DNA from: Streptomyces sp. NBC_00390
Lineage (GTDB): Bacteria > Actinomycetota > Actinomycetes > Streptomycetales > Streptomycetaceae
NCBI RefSeq assembly: GCF_036057275.1
Contig: NZ_CP107945.1
Coordinates: 5,952,001 to 6,016,000 of the forward strand
Reading direction: 5' to 3'
Length of the DNA stretch: 64,000 nucleotides
The position numbers and the translations under genes are program-made. Shown here piece by piece: positions 25,738-34,603 of this stretch (its first letter is position 1; the number at the start of each line of letters is the position of its first letter). Under the pieces are notes generated by a model. The model saw only the letters and a program-made list of their open reading frames with translations, searched no databases and had not been told where the DNA came from.

Positions 25738-28700
25738 TTACCGGCCGGTGACGCCCGGCGTCCCGCCGGTGACACCGGCCCACTCACTGTCCACCTCCGC
25801 CAGCGAAGCCCGTAACTGCTCCTGCAGCTGCGGGTGTTCTGCCGCTCGCTCCAGGGCCAGTGCCGCACGGAACTCCCGTCGTGCCCGTGCCGCCGCTCCT
25901 GCCGCCGCGTACGACTGACCCAGGCGGCGGCGGATCTCCATCTCGAGCCGCGTGCGGTGCGGCTCCGAACGCCGCGAGATGCCCGCGTGCAGCGCCAGCG
26001 CCTGGCGATGGCGGCGTTCCGCCTCCGCAAGGTCGTCCGCGACCGATCCCAGCCGTGTCAGCGTCAACGCCAGCAACAGCGGGTCGCCGGCCTCACGCAG
26101 CAGTTCCTCACCCCGCAGCAGCACCGCCCGCGCCTCCGCCCGTTCGCCGAGCGCCGCATGCCCGTCCGCAAGGGAGAGCAGGCGCTGACTGATCGGCATC
26201 GGGCGGCCGTTGCGCTCCGCCGCGGCGAGCGCCGCCCGCGCGTCGGCAAACGCTGTTTGCACCTCCCCCCGCATGAAGCGGCTCATCGACCGCATCGCCA
26301 GCGCCAGCGACACTCCCCACTCGTCGCCGGCCCGTTCCAGGACCGGCAGCACCTCGTCGGTGGTGGCCGCCACCGCGTCGTACCGCCCCGGCAGGAAGTC
26401 CTGGATGGCCAGACCGAGCAGAGGCTGGGCCGCCAATGTCTCGTCGCCGCTCTCGCGGGCGCACTCCAGCCCCTGCCGGAACCAGTCCCCACCCTGCGCG
26501 GTCCGGCCCTGTTGGTAGTCCAGCAGCCCGAGCGACGCCGTCACCAGGACCCGCAGCGCAGGGTCCCCGGTCCGCTCCGCGGCTTGCAGCGCCGTCGTCA
26601 GCGCCGCACGTCCCTCGTCGTAGCGGTCGTGGTGGAGGAAGTAGTCCCGCAGCGCCACCCCCAGCTGTGTCGCCAGAATGTCCTCGCCGTGCGCCACCGC
26701 ATACCCCGGCACGTCCGCCAGGTCCGGCCCCGCCCCGTCGAGCCATCGCGCCGCGTCCCGCGCGGAGTCGAACCGCTGCGGGGCCCCGTCCGGTGCCCGG
26801 CCGTCGTCACCGGTGAGCCGGCCCGCCTGCACATACAGCTCCAGTACCTGCCGGCGGGCCTGCGCCGTCTCCTCGGGCCGGGCGTCGGCCAGCTTCCGGG
26901 CGTGGACCCGCACGAGGTCGTGGAGGCGATACCGCCCGGGGCCGGGTTGCAGCACCAGGCTCGCGTCGTACAGCTCCTCCAGCACGAGCTCCGCCTCGTC
27001 GACGCCCACACCGAGCATCACCGCCGGCGTCCACGCGTCGAACTCAGGCGTCGGCGCATGCCCGAGCAGCCGGAACGCCCGCTGCCGGGCCTCACTCAAC
27101 TGCTCGTAGGACATGTGGAAAGCGGCCTCCACGCTGCGGTCCCCGGCGCTCAGCTCGCCCAGCCGCCGCTCCTCCGTTGCCATCCGCGCCGCCAGGTGGG
27201 CCGGCGACCACGACGGCCGGTGCTGCAGCCGCGCGCCCGCGATCCGCAGGGCCAGCGGCAGGCCCCCGCACAGCCGCGCCAGGTCGGTGACCGCCTCGGG
27301 GTCGGCGTCGGTGCGCGCCTCGCCGATCAGCCGGCGCAGCAGACCGATCGAGTCGGTGGCCGGCAGTGGGTCCAGGGTCACGCACCGGTCCGCGTCCAGT
27401 CCGGTCAGCCTGCGCCGTCCCGCCACCAGCACGCGGCTGCCCGGACCGGCAGGCAGCAGTGGCCGCACCTGCGCGGCGCTTCCCACGTCGTCGAGCACGA
27501 GCAGCAGCCGCAGCCCGCTGGTGGCGTCGCGCCATGAGGCGATCAGGTCGTCGCGATCCTGGGGCACGTCCGCGTCGGCCATGCCGAGCGTGCGCAGCAG
27601 CCGCTGGAGCAGCCGCTTCGTCAAAGGCCGGTCGGCCGCCGGTGAGTGGTGCGTGAGCCGATCGAGGAAGAGGACGCCGTCCGGGTGCTGGGGGCGAAGC
27701 GTCCACGCCGCGTGCACCAGCAGCGACGTCTTTCCGACCCCGGCAGGCCCGTCCACCGTCGCGACGGTGACGGCGTCCTGGGGGGCGGGCGCGGTCAGTG
27801 CGGCGACCTCCGCGAGACGGCCGACCAACTTACCCGCGTTTCCAGGCAGTTCATTCACCGTGCGATGCGGCCGGACCCGCGCGGACACCGGCGGCGGCGA
27901 TGTCCGGGGACGCCGCGAGGCAGCTGCCACGGGGGCCATCGAGGCGGGTGCCGCGTCCGGGACGACAGAGCTGTCGGCGGTGGCCGAGCCGCCGACCACG
28001 GCCGTGTCGTCGTGACGGAGCACTGCCGCGTGCAGGTCCCGCAGGGCCGCGGACGGTGCCGTCCCCAACTCCTGTCGCAACCGCCGCCGCAGCCCTTCGT
28101 ACGCGGCGAGCGCCTCGCCCTGCCGGCCCGTGCCGTACAGCGCCCGGATCCTCAGCGCCAGCACCTGCTCGTCCAGCGGATGAGCGGCGTCCGGGGAAGC
28201 CAGGTCTGCGAGGACCTCGCTGCCGCGGCCGAGCCGCAGCAGACACTCCAGCCGCTGCTGCTGCAAGGACCGGCGCTCGATCAGCAGCCGCTGCCGTTCC
28301 CCGAGCGCAAACGGGCCGGGCAGCCCCGCGAGCGGTTCCCCGCGGAACAGGCGCAGGCCCTGCTCAGCGGAGGCCAGCGCCCCCGATGGGTCACCGGAGT
28401 CCAGCAGCCGGCTTGTCCCCGCGGCGAGTTCGGCCAGGCGCGCGGTGTCGAGGCGGACCGGTGCGGCCAAGCGGTAGCCGCCCGACCCGCCGCGGATCAC
28501 CGATTCGTCCTGCCCCGCACCCGGCACGTCAAGGGCCTGCCGCAGCGCGTACACGTAGCTGGGCAGGACCCGCCGGCCCGTCCGCGGCGGCCGTTCGCCC
28601 CACACTCCGTCGATCAACTGCTCGTGGCTGACCAGCCGGCCGCCGCGCAGCGCCAGCGCCGTCAGCACCGCCTGCCGGCGGGCCGGGCCGATGGACGCCT

Positions 28701-28776
28701 CCCGGCCGCCGCGCCGTGCCTGCACCGGGCCGAGTAACGCGATGTGCAGCTCCTCCGGCAGCGCCCCCATGGCCAT
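25738..28776 (-). CDS. AfsR/SARP-type transcriptional regulator (BTAD + NB-ARC + TPR)
   Basis: 1012 residues. OmpR-like winged-helix DNA-binding domain (HIALLGPVQARRGG... LVSHEQLIDGVWGERPP, about 8-95), bacterial transcriptional activator domain (about 100-250), NB-ARC ATPase with Walker A DGPAGVGKTS (about 340) and Walker B LLLVLDDVG, and a C-terminal TPR region with many Ala/Leu/Glu helices. Large SARPs of this AfsR layout integrate signals to activate secondary metabolism. No biosynthetic cluster adjoins it, so the targets are unknown. The start at 28776 is chosen from the GGGGG before ATGGCCATG. It is divergent from the gene at 28947. Confidence 0.9.
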   Translation of the reverse strand: MAMGALPEELHIALLGPVQARRGGREASIGPARRQAVLTALALRGGRLVSHEQLIDGVWGERPPRTGRRVLPSYVYALRQALDVPGAGQDESVIRGGSGGYRLAAPVRLDTARLAELAAGTSRLLDSGDPSGALASAEQGLRLFRGEPLAGLPGPFALGERQRLLIERRSLQQQRLECLLRLGRGSEVLADLASPDAAHPLDEQVLALRIRALYGTGRQGEALAAYEGLRRRLRQELGTAPSAALRDLHAAVLRHDDTAVVGGSATADSSVVPDAAPASMAPVAAASRRPRTSPPPVSARVRPHRTVNELPGNAGKLVGRLAEVAALTAPAPQDAVTVATVDGPAGVGKTSLLVHAAWTLRPQHPDGVLFLDRLTHHSPAADRPLTKRLLQRLLRTLGMADADVPQDRDDLIASWRDATSGLRLLLVLDDVGSAAQVRPLLPAGPGSRVLVAGRRRLTGLDADRCVTLDPLPATDSIGLLRRLIGEARTDADPEAVTDLARLCGGLPLALRIAGARLQHRPSWSPAHLAARMATEERRLGELSAGDRSVEAAFHMSYEQLSEARQRAFRLLGHAPTPEFDAWTPAVMLGVGVDEAELVLEELYDASLVLQPGPGRYRLHDLVRVHARKLADARPEETAQARRQVLELYVQAGRLTGDDGRAPDGAPQRFDSARDAARWLDGAGPDLADVPGYAVAHGEDILATQLGVALRDYFLHHDRYDEGRAALTTALQAAERTGDPALRVLVTASLGLLDYQQGRTAQGGDWFRQGLECARESGDETLAAQPLLGLAIQDFLPGRYDAVAATTDEVLPVLERAGDEWGVSLALAMRSMSRFMRGEVQTAFADARAALAAAERNGRPMPISQRLLSLADGHAALGERAEARAVLLRGEELLREAGDPLLLALTLTRLGSVADDLAEAERRHRQALALHAGISRRSEPHRTRLEMEIRRRLGQSYAAAGAAARARREFRAALALERAAEHPQLQEQLRASLAEVDSEWAGVTGGTPGVTGR

Positions 28777-28946
28777 CCGACCCCCTGGGTCATCACGGAT
28801 CATCAGAATTTCATCGCTATTGCAGCGGCGTCCACCACCGTTGGCAAGTCAGCGCAGGAACCGCGGCGTTGCGGTGCCGTACGGGGGGCGGCACCGCACG
28901 CCGCGGCCTGCGACCCGGCGCCGCGCGCCCGGCCCACGGAGGTGCC

Positions 28947-29480
28947 ATGACCCCTGAGGTTGCGCTGCTCCTGGGCCGCTGCGGCCTCGTTCTGTACGGC
29001 CTGGCCGACGGCAGCTGCCGGATCTGCATTGCCGGCGGTCCGGTCGTCGGCCGGGTCGAAGGCGGCGCGGGTGCCTGGAGCGCCCGGGCGCGGCGGCACG
29101 ACGGCCGTCACGTCCTGGTCGCCACCGACCTGCCCAGCCGGAACGCGGCGGTGTGCGCGGTCGCCGATCACGCCGTGTGGGAGGACCTGGCAGGGGTCCG
29201 TCCCGCCGAGACGACACGGAGGTATCACATGACGAGCATGAAGCGGCGCCACCTGTGGAGCCTGGCCCGAGAGGCCCGCAAGGCGCGGGAAGCGGGGATG
29301 ACGACGCACACGGTGCAGCTCTTCCTCAATCGGCCGGTGTACGGGAAACGGGCCGTCAAGCGGATGGACCGCGGAGTGGACGAAGTGATCAGGGCCATTG
29401 AGGGCACGGGCTGGCAGTGCTGTGGGGTCGAGCCGTGGCTCGGCACCGGTGTCCTGCTCAGCTTCGTGCGGGCCGACTGA
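28947..29480 (+). CDS. Hypothetical protein preceding the polymorphic toxin
   Basis: A 177-residue soluble protein of no recognised family. The N-terminal half (EVALLLGRCGLVLYGLADGSCRICIAGGP) looks like a small beta domain. The C-terminal half (MTSMKRRHLWSLAREARKAREAGMTTHTVQLFLN) is helical and basic and could be a separate ancestral unit, since an internal ATG starts it. ACGGAGG lies 6 nt upstream of the ATG. The stop overlaps the toxin start (TGATG), so the two are translationally coupled, suggesting a helper or adaptor for the toxin. That role is inferred from position only. Confidence 0.75.
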   Translation: MTPEVALLLGRCGLVLYGLADGSCRICIAGGPVVGRVEGGAGAWSARARRHDGRHVLVATDLPSRNAAVCAVADHAVWEDLAGVRPAETTRRYHMTSMKRRHLWSLAREARKAREAGMTTHTVQLFLNRPVYGKRAVKRMDRGVDEVIRAIEGTGWQCCGVEPWLGTGVLLSFVRAD

Positions 29481-31660
29481 TGGCGTCGCGCCGGGCCGGA
29501 TCCCCCGAGGGCCGGCCGCCGTCAGGTGCGGCGTTCGTGCCGCCACCGCCTGCTCACCCCCCGGCTCCCGTGCGTCGTCCGTGGATGCTGAGGCTCCAAG
29601 TGCTGACGGGACGTCAGCGCATGCTGCTCCTCGGCGGGGCGGGGGCGCTGGTCCTGGCGCTGGTGGCCGGGCTGCTGGCGTGGGGGAACGACTCCGACTC
29701 CGACGCCGGCGAGAGGGTGGCCAAGCGGAACCTGAAGCCGTTCATACGGGCCGTCGACGCGTTGGCCCAGGCTCCCGGGCTGCGTTACCAGGACACGTCG
29801 TTCGCCGGTATCACGGAGAACGAGATCACTGTCACCGCGGGCGGAAGCCAGTTCGGCACCACGGGCTCCGGTAACGAAAAGCACGGCCGGGACGTCCTTC
29901 ACGTCGGTGGCAAGACCTTCATGCGGTGGCAGGAGGATCCCTCCCCAGGCCCGGACGTCGAGCCCGGTACGAAGACTCCCAGCGAGTGGATGCTCGGGAT
30001 GGACGACGGCTCCCAACTCCTGGGCGACGCGCTGAAGCGCATGCCAACCCCGTCCGGCTTGGCGGAGGTGCTGTCGAAGGCCCTGGGCGAGGTGGACGAG
30101 GCACCGTCGGCGGACGACTCACGGCAGCGCCCCCTGACCGTGGAGGGGACGCCCGCGCTCGGGGTCGACACCTCGGCAGGCCGGTTGCTGGTGACCAAGC
30201 AGGAGCCGTACCGGGTGCTGCGTCTGGAGCCCTACGACCTGTCCGAGGTGGTCGACAAGGTCCGGAACGGGGAGACGGCGACCGAGATCCCGCGGGTGAC
30301 CACCGGGCCGCTGGCAGCGGGCGACTCCGAGGGGATGGACCTGACTCCGGTCGTCGGTGCTGCCGTGGACGCGATGTTCAAGACCCTGTTGGCTCACACC
30401 GGGCAACTCAAGGACGCGAGCGACCACGGCATCAACTTCAGCCTCGACGGTTCGGGGGACATGAACTGCGGCTCGTCGGGCTGCACCGCCAACCAGAGGT
30501 TCACCGGGCAGGTCTCCAGCAGGGCGAAGGGGCGCATCACCAAGGGCGAGGTCACCGCCGTCCTGAGCGCGGACTTCTCCATCGGCGGCCAGTCCGCCGG
30601 CCGGTGCACCAGCCGACGCGGCACCTTCCCGGTCACCGGCAACAGCGTCTCCGGCACGCTGACCTGTTCCGACCCGGGCGCCGGAGCGGTCTACACCTCG
30701 GTCGCCGCGAAGTACAAGGCCCAGGCCGAGGCCCAGTCCCGGGCCGGCGGCGGGAGGCCGGTCCGCTACAGCATTCCGCTTCGAGCCAACACCCTGATCG
30801 ACGCCCGCGCCCTGGCGGCCGTGGAGGTGAAGCAACTCGTCGACTGGGTGCGGTGGGAACGGGACGCCGCCAACTGTGCGAAGCCCCACAGCTTCCCGTC
30901 CGGCACACAGGTCCTCCTCGCCGACGGAACCCACCGGGCCATCGAAGACATCCGCGTCGGGGACCGAGTGGTCGCCACCGAACCGGACCGCCGGCTCACA
31001 TCGGCACGGCCGGTGACCAACGTGATCACCACCGAGGACGACAAGGACTTCACGCGGCTCACCGTCACCACCGACCGAGGTCCCGCCACCATCACAGCTA
31101 CCGACAACCATCCGTTCTGGCTGGCGGACGCCAACCGGTGGACGGACGCCGAGGATGTCCGGGTCGGCGACGAACTGCGCAGCTCGACGGGCTCGCCCCT
31201 CCCGGTGACCGCAGTCCTCGACCAGCGGGGCCGGCAGCGCACGCACGACCTCACGGTCAGCGATGTCCACTCGTACTATGTACTGGCGGGCCAGACGCCG
31301 GTCCTGGTTCACAACAGCAACTGTTATGTTCCATCTGGCTCTCTCCAAGGGGAGAAGCTCGCGCAGAAGCTGCGATTGGAGTCAGCGAACTCGCCGTTCA
31401 CTCGGAGTGGAGAGTTGACGCCGGATGCGATTGCGGGTTCCAGGTTGGTGATGCCTGGAACGAAAATGGGGAACAAGGGTCTTCAGGCGCGATTCGCAGA
31501 ACGCGGAGGGGCTTCGCAGTGGGGCAAGTACAGCACCGAGACTCACCAAGGGCCCTACGGCGACTTTCAGGTGCACTACTACAGGAATCGAGTGTCGGGC
31601 GAGGTCATGTACGACTTTGACTACAAGGTCGTCATGAACCGCAGAGGGAGCGCCTCGTGA
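29480..31660 (+). CDS. Polymorphic toxin with membrane anchor, Hint domain and C-terminal toxin domain
   Basis: 726 residues. Pro-rich N-terminus, one transmembrane helix (about 46-70), an extracellular lipoprotein-like region (about 85-440), then a Hint/intein-type autoprocessing domain (about 465-613). The Hint domain has the start block CAKPHSFPSGTQVLLADG, a TxxHPFW block (TATDNHPFWL) and the terminal HSYYVLAGQTPVLVHN. The C-terminal 110 residues after VLVHNSN are variable, basic and aromatic (GDFQVHYYRNRVSG...) and form the presumed toxin. Self-cleavage after the HN would release it. The toxin tail has visibly lower GC than the rest. The next gene overlaps by 4 nt and fits an immunity protein. 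Confidence 0.85.
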   Translation: MASRRAGSPEGRPPSGAAFVPPPPAHPPAPVRRPWMLRLQVLTGRQRMLLLGGAGALVLALVAGLLAWGNDSDSDAGERVAKRNLKPFIRAVDALAQAPGLRYQDTSFAGITENEITVTAGGSQFGTTGSGNEKHGRDVLHVGGKTFMRWQEDPSPGPDVEPGTKTPSEWMLGMDDGSQLLGDALKRMPTPSGLAEVLSKALGEVDEAPSADDSRQRPLTVEGTPALGVDTSAGRLLVTKQEPYRVLRLEPYDLSEVVDKVRNGETATEIPRVTTGPLAAGDSEGMDLTPVVGAAVDAMFKTLLAHTGQLKDASDHGINFSLDGSGDMNCGSSGCTANQRFTGQVSSRAKGRITKGEVTAVLSADFSIGGQSAGRCTSRRGTFPVTGNSVSGTLTCSDPGAGAVYTSVAAKYKAQAEAQSRAGGGRPVRYSIPLRANTLIDARALAAVEVKQLVDWVRWERDAANCAKPHSFPSGTQVLLADGTHRAIEDIRVGDRVVATEPDRRLTSARPVTNVITTEDDKDFTRLTVTTDRGPATITATDNHPFWLADANRWTDAEDVRVGDELRSSTGSPLPVTAVLDQRGRQRTHDLTVSDVHSYYVLAGQTPVLVHNSNCYVPSGSLQGEKLAQKLRLESANSPFTRSGELTPDAIAGSRLVMPGTKMGNKGLQARFAERGGASQWGKYSTETHQGPYGDFQVHYYRNRVSGEVMYDFDYKVVMNRRGSAS

Positions 31661-32019
31661 AAGTGAGATTCACCGGCACCCAAGGCCATGAGCAGAGCGT
31701 TCGCCAGGGGGCGGATGCCTTGCGTCAAGGGCAGGTGTATGTGGTCCTTGAGGTGTACTGCCAGACGGAGGGTCCGAACTACTTCAGGATCGAGTTTCGC
31801 AGGGGTGAGCTTCCACCCCTCTTCGACTCACGGCTCTTTGAAGTAGTCGATCGCACCATGCATCCGTCGTGGACGACGTCGGTCGAGTGGGACGGATCGC
31901 TCACGATTGCTCCTGCTGCCTGGCAATCGCCCGGATTCTGGGAGGAGTTCACGGAGCATTCTCCTGGTGCGATCGAGATCTACGAGATGGGCAGAGATGC
32001 TCTGATGTTCGGGGTCTGA
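31657..32019 (+). CDS. Putative immunity protein for the adjacent toxin
   Basis: A 120-residue acidic cytoplasmic protein (MKVRFTGTQGHEQSVRQGADALRQ...), start GTG overlapping the toxin stop (GTGA). Composition resembles single-domain Imm proteins: aromatic- and acid-rich, no signal peptide. Its GC is lower than that of flanking core genes, matching the toxin tail and suggesting the pair moved together. No named Imm family is recognised. A strong hairpin follows the stop. Confidence 0.75.
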   Translation: MKVRFTGTQGHEQSVRQGADALRQGQVYVVLEVYCQTEGPNYFRIEFRRGELPPLFDSRLFEVVDRTMHPSWTTSVEWDGSLTIAPAAWQSPGFWEEFTEHSPGAIEIYEMGRDALMFGV

Positions 32020-32050
32020 ACAGCCGAGGGTGCAATTCGCAAATGCACCC

Positions 32051-32083
32051 GAAGCCCCGTCAGGTGTCTCCTGGCGGGGCTTC
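32051..32083 (+). terminator. Terminator of the toxin/immunity operon
   Basis: GAAGCCCCG and CGGGGCTTC form a 9-bp stem, with an inner CAGG/CCTG pairing, starting 31 nt after the immunity stop codon. Confidence 0.75.
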
Positions 32084-32244
32084 GGCATGGTGTGACGGCA
32101 CTGGTCGACGGCAACGTCAACGGAGAGGCGCTGCGCAATGCGGTGGGCCGCTGCCGTCGGCAGGAAGGTCTGGGCATGCTCCCAACTCGGTCCAGGCGGC
32201 GCCGTCTGCGTGCCTGAGGAAGGATGCGCCGAGCCGGTCGACCA

Positions 32245-32288
32245 GCGGGAAACCACTGGTCGGGGGCTATTTCGTTCTTGCCGTGGAC
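32245..32288. repeat. 44-bp direct repeat, left copy
   Basis: Identical at 43 of 44 positions to 37037-37080. On the minus strand the copy stays open and reads VHGKNEIAPDQWFP; the other copy differs only at the Ile/Met codon, so it may be a fragment of a coding sequence. The two copies bracket 4.75 kb of accessory sequence. Confidence 0.85.
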
Positions 32289-32530
32289 CTAGAAGTGACG
32301 CGCCAGGTTCCTGACCAGGGCCTGAGTTGTCGATCGATCGCCTGAGCCGTGGATGCGCTGTCGACGGTTGTCGTCGTTGGTCATCGCTGAGCACCCCCGC
32401 AGAGACGGCCCGACCGGGGGTGCTGCGCCGTGTGCGTCTCGATGCGAACTACCGGCGTGACGGCGGCTGACGTTCGGGTGCGCTCGCTGGTTTGCTGCGC
32501 TTGGCTGCCGTAAGGCACGGGCTGCGCCTC

Positions 32531-32650
32531 TCGTCCCGAACCACCGGCGGGGAGGTCGCTGAGGTCTCCCGGGCTGGTCAGCCGTGGGCTTGTGGCCGTT
32601 GTCGGTCGCCGTCGGTTGCTGTAGATGCTGCATTCGCTGCTGTACGTTGC
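32531..32650. repeat. Diverged ~120-bp repeat, copy 1
   Basis: Begins TCGTCCCGAACCACCGGCGG and matches 36301-36418 at roughly 42 of the first 48 positions, with further similarity to the shared end GCTGCTGTACG. The rest of the gene-free stretch 32084-32729 holds only this and the 44-bp repeat. Confidence 0.6.
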
Positions 32651-32729
32651 CTCGCGCCACGGCGCCTCCGTACGCCGGCTGGCTCAGCCAAATGGGCGCA
32701 GAGCTGCCTCGGAGGACAGAGTGGAGCAC

Positions 32730-32984
32730 ATGAGCCAAGCACTTGTAACAGCCCTGATGGCCGATGGCCGACACCTCGAGGTAACCCGCATCACCGCATT
32801 CAAGGAGCCATGGCTCTCCTTGGAACCGGACCAGAACCTGACGGGTGACGGCCTCCGCATGGACCTGGGAGAAAAGCTGAGGCAATACCTGATGGAGAAC
32901 GGCGGCCGGGCACTCGTGCTGCACGGCCCCGATGAAGTGATGGTCTGCCCGGCTGGGAGCATCCCTCAGTTCCGAGTGGTGTAG
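32730..32984 (+). CDS. Small hypothetical protein
   Basis: An 84-residue protein, MSQALVTALMADGRHLEVTR..., rich in acidic and hydrophobic residues, with no membrane segment. GGAG lies just upstream of the ATG at 32730; the longer frame back to 32625 is unsupported. Base composition is lower in GC than the core genes. No family is recognised. It stands alone between repeat relics, so its expression is uncertain. The following stretch (32985-33459) holds no supported gene, only short remnants and a doubled TCTGGCACG motif near 33304. Confidence 0.5.
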   Translation: MSQALVTALMADGRHLEVTRITAFKEPWLSLEPDQNLTGDGLRMDLGEKLRQYLMENGGRALVLHGPDEVMVCPAGSIPQFRVV

Positions 32985-33459
32985 CGCAGACACCGAGGTC
33001 GGTGGAGTCTGATCCGAAAATCCCCCGACACCGCAGTTCAGGCCGGTTCCGCGGATTGGAGGGGCACTTGATGGCCGAGCATGTCGAGTTGGCTGACCAG
33101 GCGCCGTGTCTGTCGCGTCCGGCGTGACGCCTGGCTGACCGCCAACCCGCCCTGCTGTGCAGCGTGCAACTGACCGCTGCTTTGTAAGCCTGGCACTGAC
33201 CGCGAGCCGGTTCCTGCTGGTCAACAGATGTACAACGACGCCGGGCCTGCTGACGGGTGTTTGCGCTCCCAGATGCTCCGATTGACCGTGGCTGACCGCT
33301 CGATCTGGCACGGATCTGGCACGCGGGCCGCCGCCGACATCTGCTTTGTAAGTTCGATCAGACGGGCGTCACGACACTGGAAGACGCAGGACGCGTGGTC
33401 GTCGCGGGCTACTTGCGGCTGCTGCTGTCCGGCGTCGTTGATGAAGCTCCTATAGACCG

Positions 33460-34135
33460 TCAAGTGGTCTGAAGGAGCTTCTTGGGCATGGGACTTGGGC
33501 GGGCGAGGTGTTGGTGGACCTCGCGGGCGATGAAGCGTTCGAGGCAGCGCAGGATGTCTCTTTTCGACATCCCTTCGGCGGTGCGGCGGTCGACGTATTC
33601 CTTGGTGCGGTTGTCGTAGCGCATGCGGACCAGGGCGATCATGTGGAGGGCGTGGTTGGCCCGTCGGTCGCCGTCGCGGTTGAGGCGGTGTCGGTGGGTG
33701 CGGCCCGAGCCGGCGGGGACGGGTGCGGCCGCGCACAGGTGCGCGAAGGACGCTTCCGATTTCAGCCGGTCGGGGTTGTCGCCCGCGATGATCAGGAGAT
33801 GGGCGGCGGTCTCGGTGCCCACTCCGGGTAGGGCGACCAGGGGGCGGCCTGGGCAACCAGGGGCTCCAGTTCGGCGTCGGCGTCTCCTCGCTGAGGTGCT
33901 GGTAACGGCGGGCCAGGCGTCGCAGGGCGGTGCGGACCGCGCAGGCCGGGTCGCTGGGGTCCGCGCCGGGGCGGGAACGGGCCAGGTGCCTGATCAGCTC
34001 GGCGGTGTGCAGGGTGCGCAGTCGTTCGCGGACGGGGCCGGGTGCGGTGACGATGAGGGTGCGGATCTGGTTGAGGGTCTGGGTGCGGGCCTTGACCGCG
34101 GAGCGGCGGACCACTCGCAGGGCTCGGATGGCCAT
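33460..34135 (-). pseudogene. IS110-family transposase remnant (truncated and frameshifted)
   Basis: On the minus strand, ALRVVRRSAVKARTQTLNQIRTL through RRYQHLSEE is the central part of an IS110 transposase. The reading frame then shifts twice (around 33890 and 33830): DADAELEPLVAQAAP lies in a second frame, and GTETAAHLLIIAGDNPDRL through EVHQHLARP in a third. The N-terminal DEDD catalytic half is missing upstream of 34135. The element is therefore inactive. No clear IS ends could be placed. Confidence 0.85.
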
Positions 34136-34152
34136 GGTGCAGCCGTCTGCAA

Positions 34153-34232
34153 CCGGACACCCCGGACAGCCCCTGTTCCGAGTGTCCGGGTGGTTCTCGC
34201 GGGTCGGAGCTCTGTCCGGACAGTCCGGACAC
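34153..34232. repeat. Cluster of CCGGACA/TGTCCGG motifs
   Basis: Five or six copies of CCGGACA in both orientations within 80 bp, including TGTCCGGACAGTCCGGACA at 34213-34231. They sit where the IS110 remnant loses its 5' half. They could be recombination or protein-binding sites; function unknown. The rest of 34233-34603 shows nothing. Confidence 0.45.
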
Positions 34233-34603
34233 CTCTGGTGCCCTGGCGTCCGCGGCCTCTACGGCAAGCGGCGGATCCGAGCGGGGTAGATCCTGCCCTA
34301 CTTCATCAAGCCCCGGCTCCGCTCCGCCGGGCGCGGCTCCGGCGTCGGCCTCGACGTTCCTGTTTCCGCGCCGCTTCGGATGTCTGCGTCACCTGGCGGG
34401 GCACCATCCGGCGGAATGCGGGGGGTGTCGCACGGTTGAGCGTGGCTGCTGCCGTTCGCCGGGGTTAGCGTCGGCACGGTTCGCCGATGCCTGGTGTGGG
34501 TGAGCTGTGTCGTTCGGTTGCGGATTGTCGTGTCGTTTTCCTGTCAGGGATTCCGGTCGGGGTCGGGTCGAGTAGTGCGGTGCGGTGTGCTGAGGAGGTC
34601 TTG

